In this document: positions 8,639 through 17,620 of the stretch, one piece after another | Layout of the letters: each line of letters starts with the position of its first letter | Position numbering within the stretch: the first letter of the stretch is position 1 | DNA from: Candidatus Lernaella stagnicola | GTDB taxonomy: Bacteria > Lernaellota > Lernaellaia > Lernaellales > Lernaellaceae | Reading direction: 5' to 3' | Length of the DNA: 64,000 nt | Assembly: GCA_030765525.1 (NCBI GenBank) | Contig: JAVCCK010000008.1 | Coordinates: forward strand, 1 to 64,000 | The notes under the pieces: generated by a model | Seen by the model: the letters and a program-made list of their open reading frames with translations, nothing else | Databases searched by the model: none | Told to the model about the DNA's origin: nothing | Program-made: the position numbers and the translations under genes

Positions 8639-10836
8639 TGGACAGGAATAACGCTGTGGCCAAGAAAGTCGTTTTTGGTCTGATAGCCGGGTTCATGCTT
8701 GCCTGCGTTTGGCATCTTGCCTTGGCCAGTGGAGATAAAAAGGTCGCGGTGTTGGAGTTGGTCAACAAGGCGGGCGTGACCGACGACGAAGCCTATGCGT
8801 TGACCGATCGTGTGCGGATGATCGCCAGCGAGAATCTGCCTGGCGCGCATTTTACAATCATGACCAGCGAGAACATTCAAGAATTGTTACCGCCCGACAT
8901 GGATCTGAAGAAATGCACCACGGCCGAATGCGAAGTGGAGATGGGGCGGATGATCGGCGCAGAGTACCTAATTACCGGTGAGATCATCCGGTTTGCCGGG
9001 GATCTGCGCATCAATCTGAAGGTTCACAATTCCCGCACTGGTCACTTCGTTGGTGGCCGCAGTTGCGAGGCAACCGATATCCGCAGCCTGGAAACCGCAC
9101 TGAAAGGAATTTCGAAACAGATCTTCGGGCTGGTGCTCTCGCACGCGGGCGTGGCGGCTCCGGCCCGCGGCGGTGGTGCTGCGGTCTTCGTCTCGCCCAC
9201 GCAACCGTCGTCGACCGGCGGTGCGGCCGAGGTGCGGGCGCTGGCTCCGAGCGAGCAACCACCGGCGACGGCGACGGGGCCAGCGGGACTTTATATAACG
9301 AGCAACCCACCGGGTGCGGATGTCTATCTGGGTCAGACCAAGGCCGGGACGACGAGTCCGGCGTTTCAGAAGGTCAACCTCAAGCCGGGTACAACGGTGC
9401 GAGTGACGCTAAAGATGGACCTCTACCACGACGTTTCTTTTGACGTGGCGCTCAAGCCCGGCGTGATGAAATTCGAAGGCGTCGAACTCAAGCCCGCCTT
9501 CGGCTCGCTGAAAATCGAATCCGAGCCTTCCGGCGCGAAGGTGCTGATCGGCGGGACAGAGGTGGGCACCACGCCCTACAACAACCCGCGGTATCCCTCG
9601 GGCAATTACCTGGTCGTGGTGAAGATGGACCTTTTCCATGATCAATCTTTCCAATTGAACGTTGGCTCAGGAACCTCACATTCTGAAAATTTGTCGCTCA
9701 AGCCGGAATTCGGCTCGTTGAAGATCGATTCCGAACCCTCCGGCGCGAAGGTGCTGATCGGCGGTTCGGAAGTCGGAACGACGCCCTACACCAACCTGCG
9801 TTATCCATCAGGCCAATATCTACTATCGCTGGAACTGGATTGGCACCTCCCGGTTTTAGATGAGGTTTTTACCGTTATAAATGGGGAAACAACTTTACGA
9901 AGCTTTAAACTTTCCCAGGACTTTGGGACCCTTGATGTTGCATCGAATCCCAGCGGCGCTAAGGTCTTACTTAACGGTAAAAAGCTGGGAATAACCCCTG
10001 GTAATTTTCGCCTTGCTCCCGTTAAGGCAGGCAAACTTAAAGTAGTGATGGCAGGGTATCGAAGTAAGAAGTTCAAGATTTCACTGGACCGTGGGCAAAC
10101 AGTGAAGATCACGGCAGATCAAGCGACGCTGCAAGCCAAGCTTGGTTCTTTGCAGGTGTACGCTGACCCCCCGGTGCCAGGAGCCAAAGTGTTTGTGGAT
10201 GGACAGGTAATTGGGGCCGCACCATTGACAGTAACCGGCCTGATCGAAGGCAACCATGAAGTGAAGGTTGAATCAAAGGACAAAACCGGAACCATGACCA
10301 TCTCCGTCGCCGAAGGGCAAACTGCAGTGGCGACAATCAAATTGAAGAGCAAGGGTGTTCTTGGTGCTGGCGGTAAAATATGGACCGACGTGTCCACGGG
10401 GTTGATGTGGCAAGTTGTTCCAACACGCGGAAAGAAGAATAAAACCTCAAAGAACTTAACAAAATCACATTGTAGGCGCTTGACTTTGGCTGGCTATGGA
10501 GACTGGCGTTTGCCGACGATCTCTGAGCTTCGGAGCCTTATCCGCGGCTGCCCAGCAACAGAAAAAGGTGGTTCCTGCAGTGTGACGGATTTGCGATTGA
10601 ACCGCAATTGGCTTGAGAAATCGTGCTGGGGATGTTCAAGTAGAAAAGGACCAGGGCGGGACGGCATGTACATGCCTCCGGAGCTTTCGGGAAATTGTTG
10701 CTCGTATTGGTCGTCCTCAGCAGTCACGGGCGAAAATCGCAGCACTTGGTTCGTCAATTTTCGAACTGGCCGCATCTACAACGACTACTCCGGTGGCAAC
10801 GCAAAATTCAATAGTATTACGCGCTGTGTCCGTTAG
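8638..10836 (+). CDS. Secreted TolB/CsgG-like + 5 PEGA + DUF1566 protein
   Basis: A 732-aa paralogue of the protein at 4328-6304. An N-terminal hydrophobic segment (VFGLIAGFMLACVWHLALASG) precedes the shared module (KKVAVLELVNKAGVTDDEAY, CTTAECEVEMGRMIGAEYL). Five PEGA-like units follow. The second and third (GSLKIESEPSGAKVLIGG and GSLKIDSEPSGAKVLIGG) are recent duplicates also visible in the DNA (about 9487-9650 and 9703-9830). The C-terminal DUF1566 domain shows GLMWQV, WRLPTISELRSLIRGC, YWSSSAV and TRCVR. From about 9790 onward base and codon use becomes visibly more AT-rich than the first half, suggesting a mosaic gene. GTG at 8635 is an alternative start. Confidence 0.85.
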   Translation: MDRNNAVAKKVVFGLIAGFMLACVWHLALASGDKKVAVLELVNKAGVTDDEAYALTDRVRMIASENLPGAHFTIMTSENIQELLPPDMDLKKCTTAECEVEMGRMIGAEYLITGEIIRFAGDLRINLKVHNSRTGHFVGGRSCEATDIRSLETALKGISKQIFGLVLSHAGVAAPARGGGAAVFVSPTQPSSTGGAAEVRALAPSEQPPATATGPAGLYITSNPPGADVYLGQTKAGTTSPAFQKVNLKPGTTVRVTLKMDLYHDVSFDVALKPGVMKFEGVELKPAFGSLKIESEPSGAKVLIGGTEVGTTPYNNPRYPSGNYLVVVKMDLFHDQSFQLNVGSGTSHSENLSLKPEFGSLKIDSEPSGAKVLIGGSEVGTTPYTNLRYPSGQYLLSLELDWHLPVLDEVFTVINGETTLRSFKLSQDFGTLDVASNPSGAKVLLNGKKLGITPGNFRLAPVKAGKLKVVMAGYRSKKFKISLDRGQTVKITADQATLQAKLGSLQVYADPPVPGAKVFVDGQVIGAAPLTVTGLIEGNHEVKVESKDKTGTMTISVAEGQTAVATIKLKSKGVLGAGGKIWTDVSTGLMWQVVPTRGKKNKTSKNLTKSHCRRLTLAGYGDWRLPTISELRSLIRGCPATEKGGSCSVTDLRLNRNWLEKSCWGCSSRKGPGRDGMYMPPELSGNCCSYWSSSAVTGENRSTWFVNFRTGRIYNDYSGGNAKFNSITRCVR

Positions 10837-10917
10837 CCGGCGCTACTCTGTAAAGTAGACCGCTACGTAGCACGAGCCGTCAAAGTTGGTTATCTTCCGA
10901 TTCCAAAGGGAGAGGAA

Positions 10918-11298
10918 ATGAAACTCAAATGGCTTTTGACTATCTGTGCTGTTTTTCTGGTCATTTTTCCGGGGCTTGCCTTGGGCGCGGAGAAGATCGC
11001 CATTCTGGACCTGATCAATAAGAGCGGGTTGCCGGAAAACGATGTCTATTTCCTCACCGAACTGATTCGCGGGCAGGTGAAGCGGTCGTTGCCATCGTCC
11101 TCTTATTCGATCATGACCCGGGAGAACATCTTCGAGTTGCTGTCCCCCGACATGGACCTGAAGAAATGCACGGAGGCCGAGTGCGAGGTGCAGGTCGGTC
11201 GCCAACTCGGCGCAGCTTACATTATCACCGGCGACGCGCTGATTTTCGACCGGCGCTTACACCTGATGAAAAATTTCTTGGGTGAGCCTGTCGGATAG
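10918..11298 (+). pseudogene. Truncated fifth paralogue (N-terminal module only)
   Basis: This gene has a good start: AGGGAGAGGAA before the ATG, then a signal peptide LLTICAVFLVIFPGLALGAE. It encodes the shared module (EKIAILDLINKSGLPENDVYFLTE, SIMTRENIFELLSPDMDLKKCTEAECEVQVGRQLGAAYIITG). Homology to its siblings stops at about base 11261, at the edge of the 19-bp repeat. The last residues (FLGEPVG) are the antisense of the integrase remnant. The PEGA units and the lectin-like end are missing. It may still make a short exported protein of about 126 aa, but it looks like the left part of a gene cut by a recombination event. Confidence 0.8.
11243..11261. repeat. 19-bp direct repeat, right copy
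   Basis: Perfect copy of 108-126, about 11.1 kb away. It lies exactly where homology of the truncated paralogue ends and where the frame of the integrase remnant on the other strand ends. Its length and its position at an integrase end resemble an attachment-site core. Confidence 0.85.
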
Positions 11299-12144
11299 TT
11301 GGCGCATCGTTCCCGCGCCCGTGGGAAAAACCAGGCGGTGCGGGTTCTGCAAGCGCCACGCCTTCAAGATCGGGGTGAGCACGTCGAGAATCGGGATGTG
11401 TCGCACCTTGCCGCTTTTGGTTGTCGCCTTGTCGTAGCGTCTCGCGACAGTGATTAAATGTGTTGGAAAATCCACGTCCGACCAACGCAGGCCGAACAGC
11501 TCCCTGGCCCTCATCCCGGAATAGATCGCAGTCGCGTACAGGGCGAAAACTTCGGGGCTGCGTTCGTGCGCTGCTGCCAGAAACGCTCTGACGTCTTCCT
11601 TCGTTCGAAGGTAGGTCGGTTCTGTGATGTGGTTTTTTACCTGCCTAATCGTCGGCAAGGCGCGAAGGATTTCGAGATCAATCGCGTAGCGAAGGACGGA
11701 GCCAAGCAGCCCCAAGGTGTTATTGATCCGCGCCGGACTCAATCCGGCTTCAAGAAGCTTCCCCTTAAGGTCTTCGATTCGCGCGGTCGTGATCGCGGCA
11801 AGAGGCATGTTGTCAAAAGTGGGCAGAAGCCAGCGGTTGAAAATCGAGTGATCGTCTTTTGCAGAGCGTTTTTGTTCCGTGCGAGCCGGGATATATCGCT
11901 TCTCGACAAAATCACGAAAGGCCGGCGTTGGTGTGGGGCGGGGGGCGCGGCCTTCAAGTATCGCCGCAACCTCTGCTTTTCGTCGTGCGAGTTCGTTTGC
12001 CGCGTCTTGGTACTTCTCGAAGCTTCGGTAACGGCGCCGGCCGTCGAAATCAATCCAATTGATTCGCCACTTATCGCGGTGACGGTTGGGTCGGCTTCCG
12101 TGTCTAGGGGCGCGGCGTTGGCGGGGTGCGGATTTATCGGGCAT
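11257..12144 (-). pseudogene. Incomplete phage/ICE-type tyrosine integrase
   Basis: Reading from 12144 (GGGAGGT 6 bases before the ATG), the protein has a basic N-terminus, an AP2-like arm-binding segment (KWRINWIDFDGRRRYRSFEKYQ), a SAM-like core-binding domain (ARIEDLKGKLLEAGLSPARINNTLGLLGSVL) and the first part of the catalytic domain, with the first arginine in YSGMRARELFGLRW. The rest of the catalytic domain (the H-x-x-R box and the tyrosine) is absent, so it should be inactive. It lies between a terminator/tRNA gene and the 19-bp repeat, a usual place for an integrative element end. It looks like a remnant of one. Confidence 0.8.
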
Positions 12145-12228
12145 TGTTTGACCTCCCACAAGGTGAAAAGTTCTTCGCCGTAAGTGGTCTAACGTGTACA
12201 ATTTGAACGGGTAAGCGGGTTCGTTTTG

Positions 12229-12268
12229 CAAAAAGAAAGCCCGGAATCGCGAATGATTCCGGGCTTTT
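12229..12268 (-). terminator. Intrinsic terminator downstream of tRNA-fMet
   Basis: A 13-bp perfect stem (12236-12248 with 12255-12267, six-base loop) is followed on the minus strand by a CTTTTTG tract. It lies 8 bases after the mature tRNA end. Confidence 0.85.
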
Positions 12269-12275
12269 AGCGTTG

Positions 12276-12352
<77 letters not shown>

Positions 12353-12485
12353 GCGAAGCATGTTTCTATACGAGTCGCCCGGAATTGTCAAGGGTTGATT
12401 ATGTATCGCCACGAAATCGCAGATAATTCCCGCCCGGCAGGTGGCGCGCTTTGCCCGGACCGGATGAGTCTGTTACAACACTCGC

Positions 12486-13430
12486 ATGTCACGACGATAC
12501 CGCCTTCGCCATCGTGCAGTCCTCTACGCCATCATCACCTGCGTGGGCATACTGCTTTGTGCCGAATGGCTGGCGGGAATCGCCGTCGGTGACGCGCCCG
12601 CGACACGCTTTTTCGCCGCTCAGGATAAAAACTTATTTCGTGCCGATCCCGAGCTGTTTTGGACTTTGCGACCCAGAGCGGTTTTGGCAGACGAGGGCAT
12701 TCGCGTCAACGGCGCCGGTTTCCGCGGCCCGCCCATCGAAGCGGCGGAGGCGTCCAGAGCGCGGATCGTCTGTCTGGGCGATTCGGTCACTTTCGGATTC
12801 AAGGTGCGGCAACACGAAAGCTATCCGGCGCGTTTGCAGGCGGCGCTTGTGGATCGTTTTGCCGTGCAGGTGATCAATGCGGGCGTGCCGGGGTATACGA
12901 GCCTGCAAGGGCTGCGACGGTTTGAGCGCGACATCGTGCCGCTGCGGCCGCAGTTCGTGATTGCGTCTTTCGGCAGTAACGACACCCTAAACGCCACGCG
13001 GCGAGACAGCGAGCAGCGCGTATTATCGCCCTGGATGTTTCGACTGCGGCGGCTTCTGGACCGGTCCAAGCTAGTGCGTTGGTTGGCGTCGACGCGACAG
13101 GAAGAGCCACAAACGACGCGCTGCACGCCTTCCGAATTCACCGAAAACTTGCGGGCCATGGCGCGGCTGGCGGAAGAAAACGGCTGCCGAATATTCTTCT
13201 TTCATCCGCTGCACGCCTCGCGCGAGGACTTGCGGGCTGTCGGCATCACGCTGCCGCCGGAGTTGGCGCAGATCGACGTCGCCGGGGCTTTCGTGGCGAC
13301 GGGACCCGACGCCCGGAGCATGTTTCAAAGCGACGACAACCACCCGACCGCCAGGGGAAACGCGTTGATGGCGCGAACGATTGCAGCCTTCCTGCGTGAG
13401 AGCGGAGCGTTGGATCGATTTGCGCGGTGA
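12486..13430 (+). CDS. SGNH/GDSL-type hydrolase, membrane-anchored
   Basis: A 314-aa protein with a basic N-terminus and one membrane segment (about residues 11-35), so the catalytic part is likely periplasmic. SGNH blocks are visible: GDS100VTFG (nucleophile Ser), G133 in NAGVPGYTS, N165 in GSND and D283-x-x-H286 in DDNHPT. The family hydrolyses esters of carbohydrates or lipids; the substrate cannot be told from sequence. The gene is alone on its strand, converges with the next gene and ends 3 bases from it. No strong Shine-Dalgarno is seen before the ATG. Confidence 0.8.
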   Translation: MSRRYRLRHRAVLYAIITCVGILLCAEWLAGIAVGDAPATRFFAAQDKNLFRADPELFWTLRPRAVLADEGIRVNGAGFRGPPIEAAEASRARIVCLGDSVTFGFKVRQHESYPARLQAALVDRFAVQVINAGVPGYTSLQGLRRFERDIVPLRPQFVIASFGSNDTLNATRRDSEQRVLSPWMFRLRRLLDRSKLVRWLASTRQEEPQTTRCTPSEFTENLRAMARLAEENGCRIFFFHPLHASREDLRAVGITLPPELAQIDVAGAFVATGPDARSMFQSDDNHPTARGNALMARTIAAFLRESGALDRFAR

Positions 13431-13433
13431 GGG

Positions 13434-15413
13434 TTACTCGGGTTTGGCCTTGCCGCCCATTTCCAAATTGTCTTGGATGCGCCCGGTGCCTTCGGCTATG
13501 AAGTCGTCCGGTACGCGGCCGGTCTCGAGCATGTAGGCGATGTCGTAGGCTTCGGTCAGCGCGACGATGGCGTGCTGGTTGTAGTCGACGCGGATCGACG
13601 GATCGATGGGGCTGGCGCGCAAAGCGCCGCGGGTTTCCTCGGGCAGGTTGACGTAATAGGTGTTGTCGCGCCGGTACTGGTTCTGCAGGAGGAAATGCGC
13701 ACCGCGCATGATGGCGTCGACGTAGGGCTTCGTGTCCTTGCCCATCCGGTAAGCAAGCCAGTGGACGGAGATTAACGCTTCGACGCGGCGGGCGGCGGTC
13801 AGGGTACGGGGCGGCCGGGTCGTGGCGAAACCACCGCGATAGTCGGGGTAGGTCGGCCGCTTGTAGGTTGGGCTGCCGTATTGTTTGCCCAACAGGCCGA
13901 CTTCCGCCATTTTGAAACACGCCTCGGCGTACTTAGGTTCGTTGACGATCTCATACAATTCGGCCACACCGCGCACCGTCCAGGGGTTGACCTCTTGGGT
14001 CTTCTCAAACTGCTCGATTTGGAAATCCGCCGCGAGGCGGGCGGCCTGTAGCCACTCTACGTTCTGGTTCGAGCGGTAGTATCGCGTAAGCGCGAACAGC
14101 GACTCGCCCTGGAACGACGGCACCGGGTCATCGGACAAATAACCCAGCAACCGCTGCCAGTAGAAATCAAAGAACTGCCCGTTGGGTTCCTGCATTTCCA
14201 CGAGAAAGCGAGCCAAGCGATTGATGCGGTCCACGCCGATGCGGTCCAGCATTCGGTCCGGCAATTCGGTCAGGGCCAGGAGGGTCAGCGCCGAGGCTCC
14301 CAGTTGGGTAGTTTGCATGCGCTTGACCGCCAACAGGTCCGGCTCCAGCAAGGGCGGGGTGATCCGCTTGACGAGGAAGTCCAGCGATGCCTGGCACACA
14401 TCGAAAAACTCTTCCTTGCGACTCGCTTTGTATAGTTTGAACAGGGCGTAGACGGTGCCCGCGTGGTGGACCGTGTCGTATTCGAGAAAACTGTTGCGCT
14501 CCAGCGTCACCGGATTGAACAAATAACGGAAGCGCTTTTGGTTGAAATCGAAGGTGGCGTTCAGGTAACGCCCGGCGTCAATCGCGGCGCGCCCGATTTC
14601 GCGGCTGCCGAAACGCTTAATCAGGGGCGCGTCGCGCAGCACGATCAGCGGCACGAAGTCGGGGCGGTGTTGCAGAATCGAGTGACAGTGGAAGCGGTAG
14701 ATCGGGTACTTGTGCCAGTTGCCCGCACCCACGCCGGCGGATTTGGCCAGCTCTTCGAGTTGTTTACGTTGACGTTCGGCACGGCTATGGCTGCCGTCTT
14801 CCCAGGAGTAAATCAAATAGGAGAAGGGCGGCTGCACCGTGAGTTGGTTGCCGTTTTGCAGCAGCAAGCCGTGCACGCCGGGCTCGATGCGACTCTTGGT
14901 GATGTTCTTTTTCGTCGATTCCAAGCGATCGACCCGGTCGGCGATATCGATACGCACGGTCACTTCGTCGAGTTTTACGGAATAGAATCGCTGGAAGACT
15001 TTCTGTTGCTGCGTGATCTGATACGTAGCGCACATAATTCGGTCATACACGCAGCCGGTGCGCTTCTGAAGCCCTAGGGATTCCAGGCACCCCTCGGTGC
15101 CCACGCCCCATAGAGGCGGTGTGTTTTCTCGGTAGATCGACACGATGACCGGACGGTCGCAGACGTCGGGCAGATCCGAGTCGACGGGAATGGAAAGCGC
15201 TTTCTTGACGTCGGGATAGGCGGTCAGGGCGTTGCGGACCAGCGTAAACATCACCAGGTAGTTGTTGATGTTCTTGAACGCCGGCGCGATGGTTTCGAGC
15301 GATTCCCCGAAGGGCTCTCCGGGCGGCGGGGCCGACACCCACGGGCGCAGGACAAAGAGCACCGCCAACGCGACAATAAGAACTCCGATAATCGTCCACT
15401 TCTTGCGCGTCAT
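13434..15413 (-). CDS. Membrane-anchored protein, predicted alpha/alpha-barrel
   Basis: A 659-aa protein of no family I recognise with certainty. An N-terminal membrane anchor (TIIGVLIVALAVLFVL) is followed by a mixed region with PPLWGVGTEGCLESLG. The part after about residue 300 is rich in paired helices with aromatic and Gly-rich turns (EYDTVHHAGTVYALFKLY, GYLSDDPVPSFQGESLFALTRYY, YPDYRGGFATTRPP), as in six-hairpin glycosidase or terpenoid-cyclase-like toroids. It probably lies in the periplasm and may act on polysaccharide. It overlaps the end of rluB by 4 bases and is the last gene of the trpS-scpAB-rluB operon. Confidence 0.6.
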   Translation of the reverse strand: MTRKKWTIIGVLIVALAVLFVLRPWVSAPPPGEPFGESLETIAPAFKNINNYLVMFTLVRNALTAYPDVKKALSIPVDSDLPDVCDRPVIVSIYRENTPPLWGVGTEGCLESLGLQKRTGCVYDRIMCATYQITQQQKVFQRFYSVKLDEVTVRIDIADRVDRLESTKKNITKSRIEPGVHGLLLQNGNQLTVQPPFSYLIYSWEDGSHSRAERQRKQLEELAKSAGVGAGNWHKYPIYRFHCHSILQHRPDFVPLIVLRDAPLIKRFGSREIGRAAIDAGRYLNATFDFNQKRFRYLFNPVTLERNSFLEYDTVHHAGTVYALFKLYKASRKEEFFDVCQASLDFLVKRITPPLLEPDLLAVKRMQTTQLGASALTLLALTELPDRMLDRIGVDRINRLARFLVEMQEPNGQFFDFYWQRLLGYLSDDPVPSFQGESLFALTRYYRSNQNVEWLQAARLAADFQIEQFEKTQEVNPWTVRGVAELYEIVNEPKYAEACFKMAEVGLLGKQYGSPTYKRPTYPDYRGGFATTRPPRTLTAARRVEALISVHWLAYRMGKDTKPYVDAIMRGAHFLLQNQYRRDNTYYVNLPEETRGALRASPIDPSIRVDYNQHAIVALTEAYDIAYMLETGRVPDDFIAEGTGRIQDNLEMGGKAKPE

Positions 15414-16150
15414 AGTCCTGCGATACTCCGCAATTGTCGAACCTCGGAATTATGCAAATGCCGCCATTGCCCGGCCTTCAACAGCCCGGCCTCCAGCGGC
15501 CCGAACTTCTCGCGTACTAAACGAATGACCGGATGCCCGACGGCCTTGGTCATGCGTTTGACTTGCCGGTATTTACCCTCTGTGAGCTTGATCCGCAACC
15601 ACGTGTTGGCTTTGCCGCGCGACAATACGTGAACCTGCGCGGGCGCCGTACGAAAGCCGCCGATGTCCACGCCGTCGCGCAGACGCTGAAGCTCGGCCGC
15701 GTTGACTTGGCCCTTCACCTTGACCCGATACACTTTTTGGACCTTGGATGTCGGGCTGGTCAGTGCGTGCGCCAGCGTGCCGTCGTTGGTGAAAAGCAAC
15801 ACGCCCTCGGTCTCGTAGTCCAGCCGCCCGACCGATTGCACAACCTTGCCGTACTTGCCCAGCAGCGCGTAAACGGTTTTTCGGTCCTGCGGATCGTACG
15901 TCGTGGAAATCGTGCGCGGCGGCTTATTCATCAGAATGTAGGTCGGCGGCCAAATTTCCTTAATCAGCTTTTGATCGACGCGTACGTGGTCGTCGGCCGG
16001 TAGAACTCGCCGTTGGGCGTTGGTTTCAACCTGGCCGTTGACTTTCACGCGCCCGGCGGCAATCAAACGTGTCGCTTCGCGTTTGCCGCCGAAACCGGCG
16101 CGCGCTAAGAAATCGACTAGCGGTGTGGGGGCTTTCTCCGTGATTTTCAT
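15410..16150 (-). CDS. rluB: RluB/RsuA-family pseudouridine synthase
   Basis: A 246-aa protein. The N-terminal S4 RNA-binding domain covers about residues 10-57 (LVDFLARAGFGGKREATRLIAAGRVKVNG). The catalytic domain carries the family motif GRLD111YETEGVLLFTNDG, with the Asp that attacks the uridine. TEGKYRQVKRM and GHPVIRLVREKFG follow, typical of the RsuA/RluB/E/F branch. It modifies ribosomal RNA, most likely 23S rRNA in the RluB manner judging by the scpAB neighbourhood. It overlaps scpB by 4 bases and the next gene by 4 bases. Confidence 0.9.
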   Translation of the reverse strand: MKITEKAPTPLVDFLARAGFGGKREATRLIAAGRVKVNGQVETNAQRRVLPADDHVRVDQKLIKEIWPPTYILMNKPPRTISTTYDPQDRKTVYALLGKYGKVVQSVGRLDYETEGVLLFTNDGTLAHALTSPTSKVQKVYRVKVKGQVNAAELQRLRDGVDIGGFRTAPAQVHVLSRGKANTWLRIKLTEGKYRQVKRMTKAVGHPVIRLVREKFGPLEAGLLKAGQWRHLHNSEVRQLRSIAGL

Positions 16151-16878
16151 GACGATGAATCGTCCTCGGCGTTGTGGGACGGCTCGTCTTGGGCGTCGGG
16201 ATCAGCGGGCGCGTCCTCGTCCTTGTTTTCATTCTCGGCGTCGCCGGCGGATGGCTCGGCGACCTCGGCGTCGTTTTCTTCTTCGGCTGTTTCGACTTGA
16301 TCGCCTGCCGCGGCGGCTAGCTTTTCTGAATACGCCTCGATTTCTTCGGGCGCCAGGTCTTCGATTTCGCGCAGGCTGGGCAGTTCATCCAGGTTGACCA
16401 GGTTGAAGATTTCCAGGAATTCCGGGGTCGTGCCGTAAATAAACGGGCGGCCCGGCATATCCTTGCGGCCTAGAATCTTTACCAGACCCAGTTCCAACAA
16501 GCGGGCCACCGAACTGGAGCAGTCGACGCCGCGAATCGCTTCGACCTCCACTTTCGTGGCGGGCTGCTGATAGGCGAAGATCGCCAGCGTTTCGAGCGCC
16601 GCGCGGGAAAGGCGGATGGGCTTGTACTCGACGAGCATCTTGACCCATTCTTGGTTCTCCGGCGGCGTGCGGAATTGGTAGCCCTCGGCTACTTCGTCCA
16701 GAATGATGCCGCGATCGCGCGACCGGTGGTGACCCTGGAGCTCCTCCAAAATGGACTGCAATTCCTTCGTCGGTACACCCTCCAAAATCGAGCGAATCTT
16801 CCGAAACGAAAGGGGCGTTTCAGATACGAAAATCAAACTCTCGACAATGGACGTGATGCGCTCGCGGTCAATGGCCAT
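16147..16878 (-). CDS. scpB: Segregation and condensation protein B
   Basis: A 243-aa protein. Two winged-helix units span about residues 1-175 (ITSIVESLIFVSETPLSFRKI; ALETLAIFAYQQPATKVEVEAIRGVD; LLELGLVKILGRKDMPGRPFIYGTTPEFLEIFNL). The C-terminal 60 or so residues are an acidic, low-complexity tail (EEENDAEVAEP... to the end), longer than in many homologues. It works with ScpA and SMC in chromosome condensation. The start overlaps the end of scpA by 11 bases. Confidence 0.92.
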   Translation of the reverse strand: MAIDRERITSIVESLIFVSETPLSFRKIRSILEGVPTKELQSILEELQGHHRSRDRGIILDEVAEGYQFRTPPENQEWVKMLVEYKPIRLSRAALETLAIFAYQQPATKVEVEAIRGVDCSSSVARLLELGLVKILGRKDMPGRPFIYGTTPEFLEIFNLVNLDELPSLREIEDLAPEEIEAYSEKLAAAAGDQVETAEEENDAEVAEPSAGDAENENKDEDAPADPDAQDEPSHNAEDDSSS

Positions 16879-17617
16879 CGTCGTCCTCCCGGCCGTCGCT
16901 GATCAGCGATTGAATGCGGATCGGCCCCGTGGGGTCGATTTGCGTGACTTTCAACATGGATTGGCGCACTAATTCCAACAGCGCGAGGAAGGTTACAATG
17001 ACTTCGCCGCGCGTCTTGGCGCCACGGAATAATTCTTGAAATACGACGGTGGAACGCTTGCCGAACAGGTCGACCAGTTCCGCCATCTTTTCGCGCACGC
17101 TCATGCCCGACATCTGAATTTGATGCACCTGGTCGCTGGGCAGGTTTTTGATCACCTGCCGCATGGCTTGCAGAAGTTGGTAGATATCAACTTCCAGATA
17201 CGCGTTTTCGCCGTGTGCTTCGCTTAGGTCGGTCGCGGGGAATTTGCGGGCAAAGACATCGCGCCCCAGCATCGGGCGCTCGGAGATTTCCATGGCCGCT
17301 TCCTTGAAGCGCTGATACTCCAGAAGTTGTTGGATGAGTTCGGCCCGCGGATCTTCTTCTTCGCCGTCTTCGTCTTCGGTGGGCGGCAGCAGCAAGCGGC
17401 TCTTGACGCGCATTAGCGTGGCGCTCATCACCAAGTACTCGGCGGCGACGTTCAAATTCAGTTCCTGCATCAAATCGAGGTATTCGTTGAACTGGTGCGT
17501 GATATCGGCCACCGGAATGTCGAAGATATCGTATTCGTTCACCCGCACCAAGTGCAGCAGCAGGTCCAACGGGCCTTCAAAAATATCCAACCGAATTTGC
17601 AGATCGTCTTGGCTCAT
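16868..17617 (-). CDS. scpA: Segregation and condensation protein A (kleisin)
   Basis: A 249-aa kleisin. The N-terminal motif QIRLDIFEGPLDLLLHLVRVNEYDIFDIPVADIT is the ScpA signature, followed by an SMC-neck-binding helix region (YLVMSATLMRVKSRLLLP). An acidic linker leads to the C-terminal winged helix (EVIVTFLALLELVRQSMLKVTQ) that binds the SMC head. It lies 3 bases downstream of trpS and overlaps scpB. Confidence 0.92.
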   Translation of the reverse strand: MSQDDLQIRLDIFEGPLDLLLHLVRVNEYDIFDIPVADITHQFNEYLDLMQELNLNVAAEYLVMSATLMRVKSRLLLPPTEDEDGEEEDPRAELIQQLLEYQRFKEAAMEISERPMLGRDVFARKFPATDLSEAHGENAYLEVDIYQLLQAMRQVIKNLPSDQVHQIQMSGMSVREKMAELVDLFGKRSTVVFQELFRGAKTRGEVIVTFLALLELVRQSMLKVTQIDPTGPIRIQSLISDGREDDDGH

Positions 17618-17620
17618 TCG

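Noticed and set aside
12395-12592. A 65-codon frame upstream of the SGNH hydrolase
   Set aside because: It overlaps the hydrolase in another frame and has no protein-like features.
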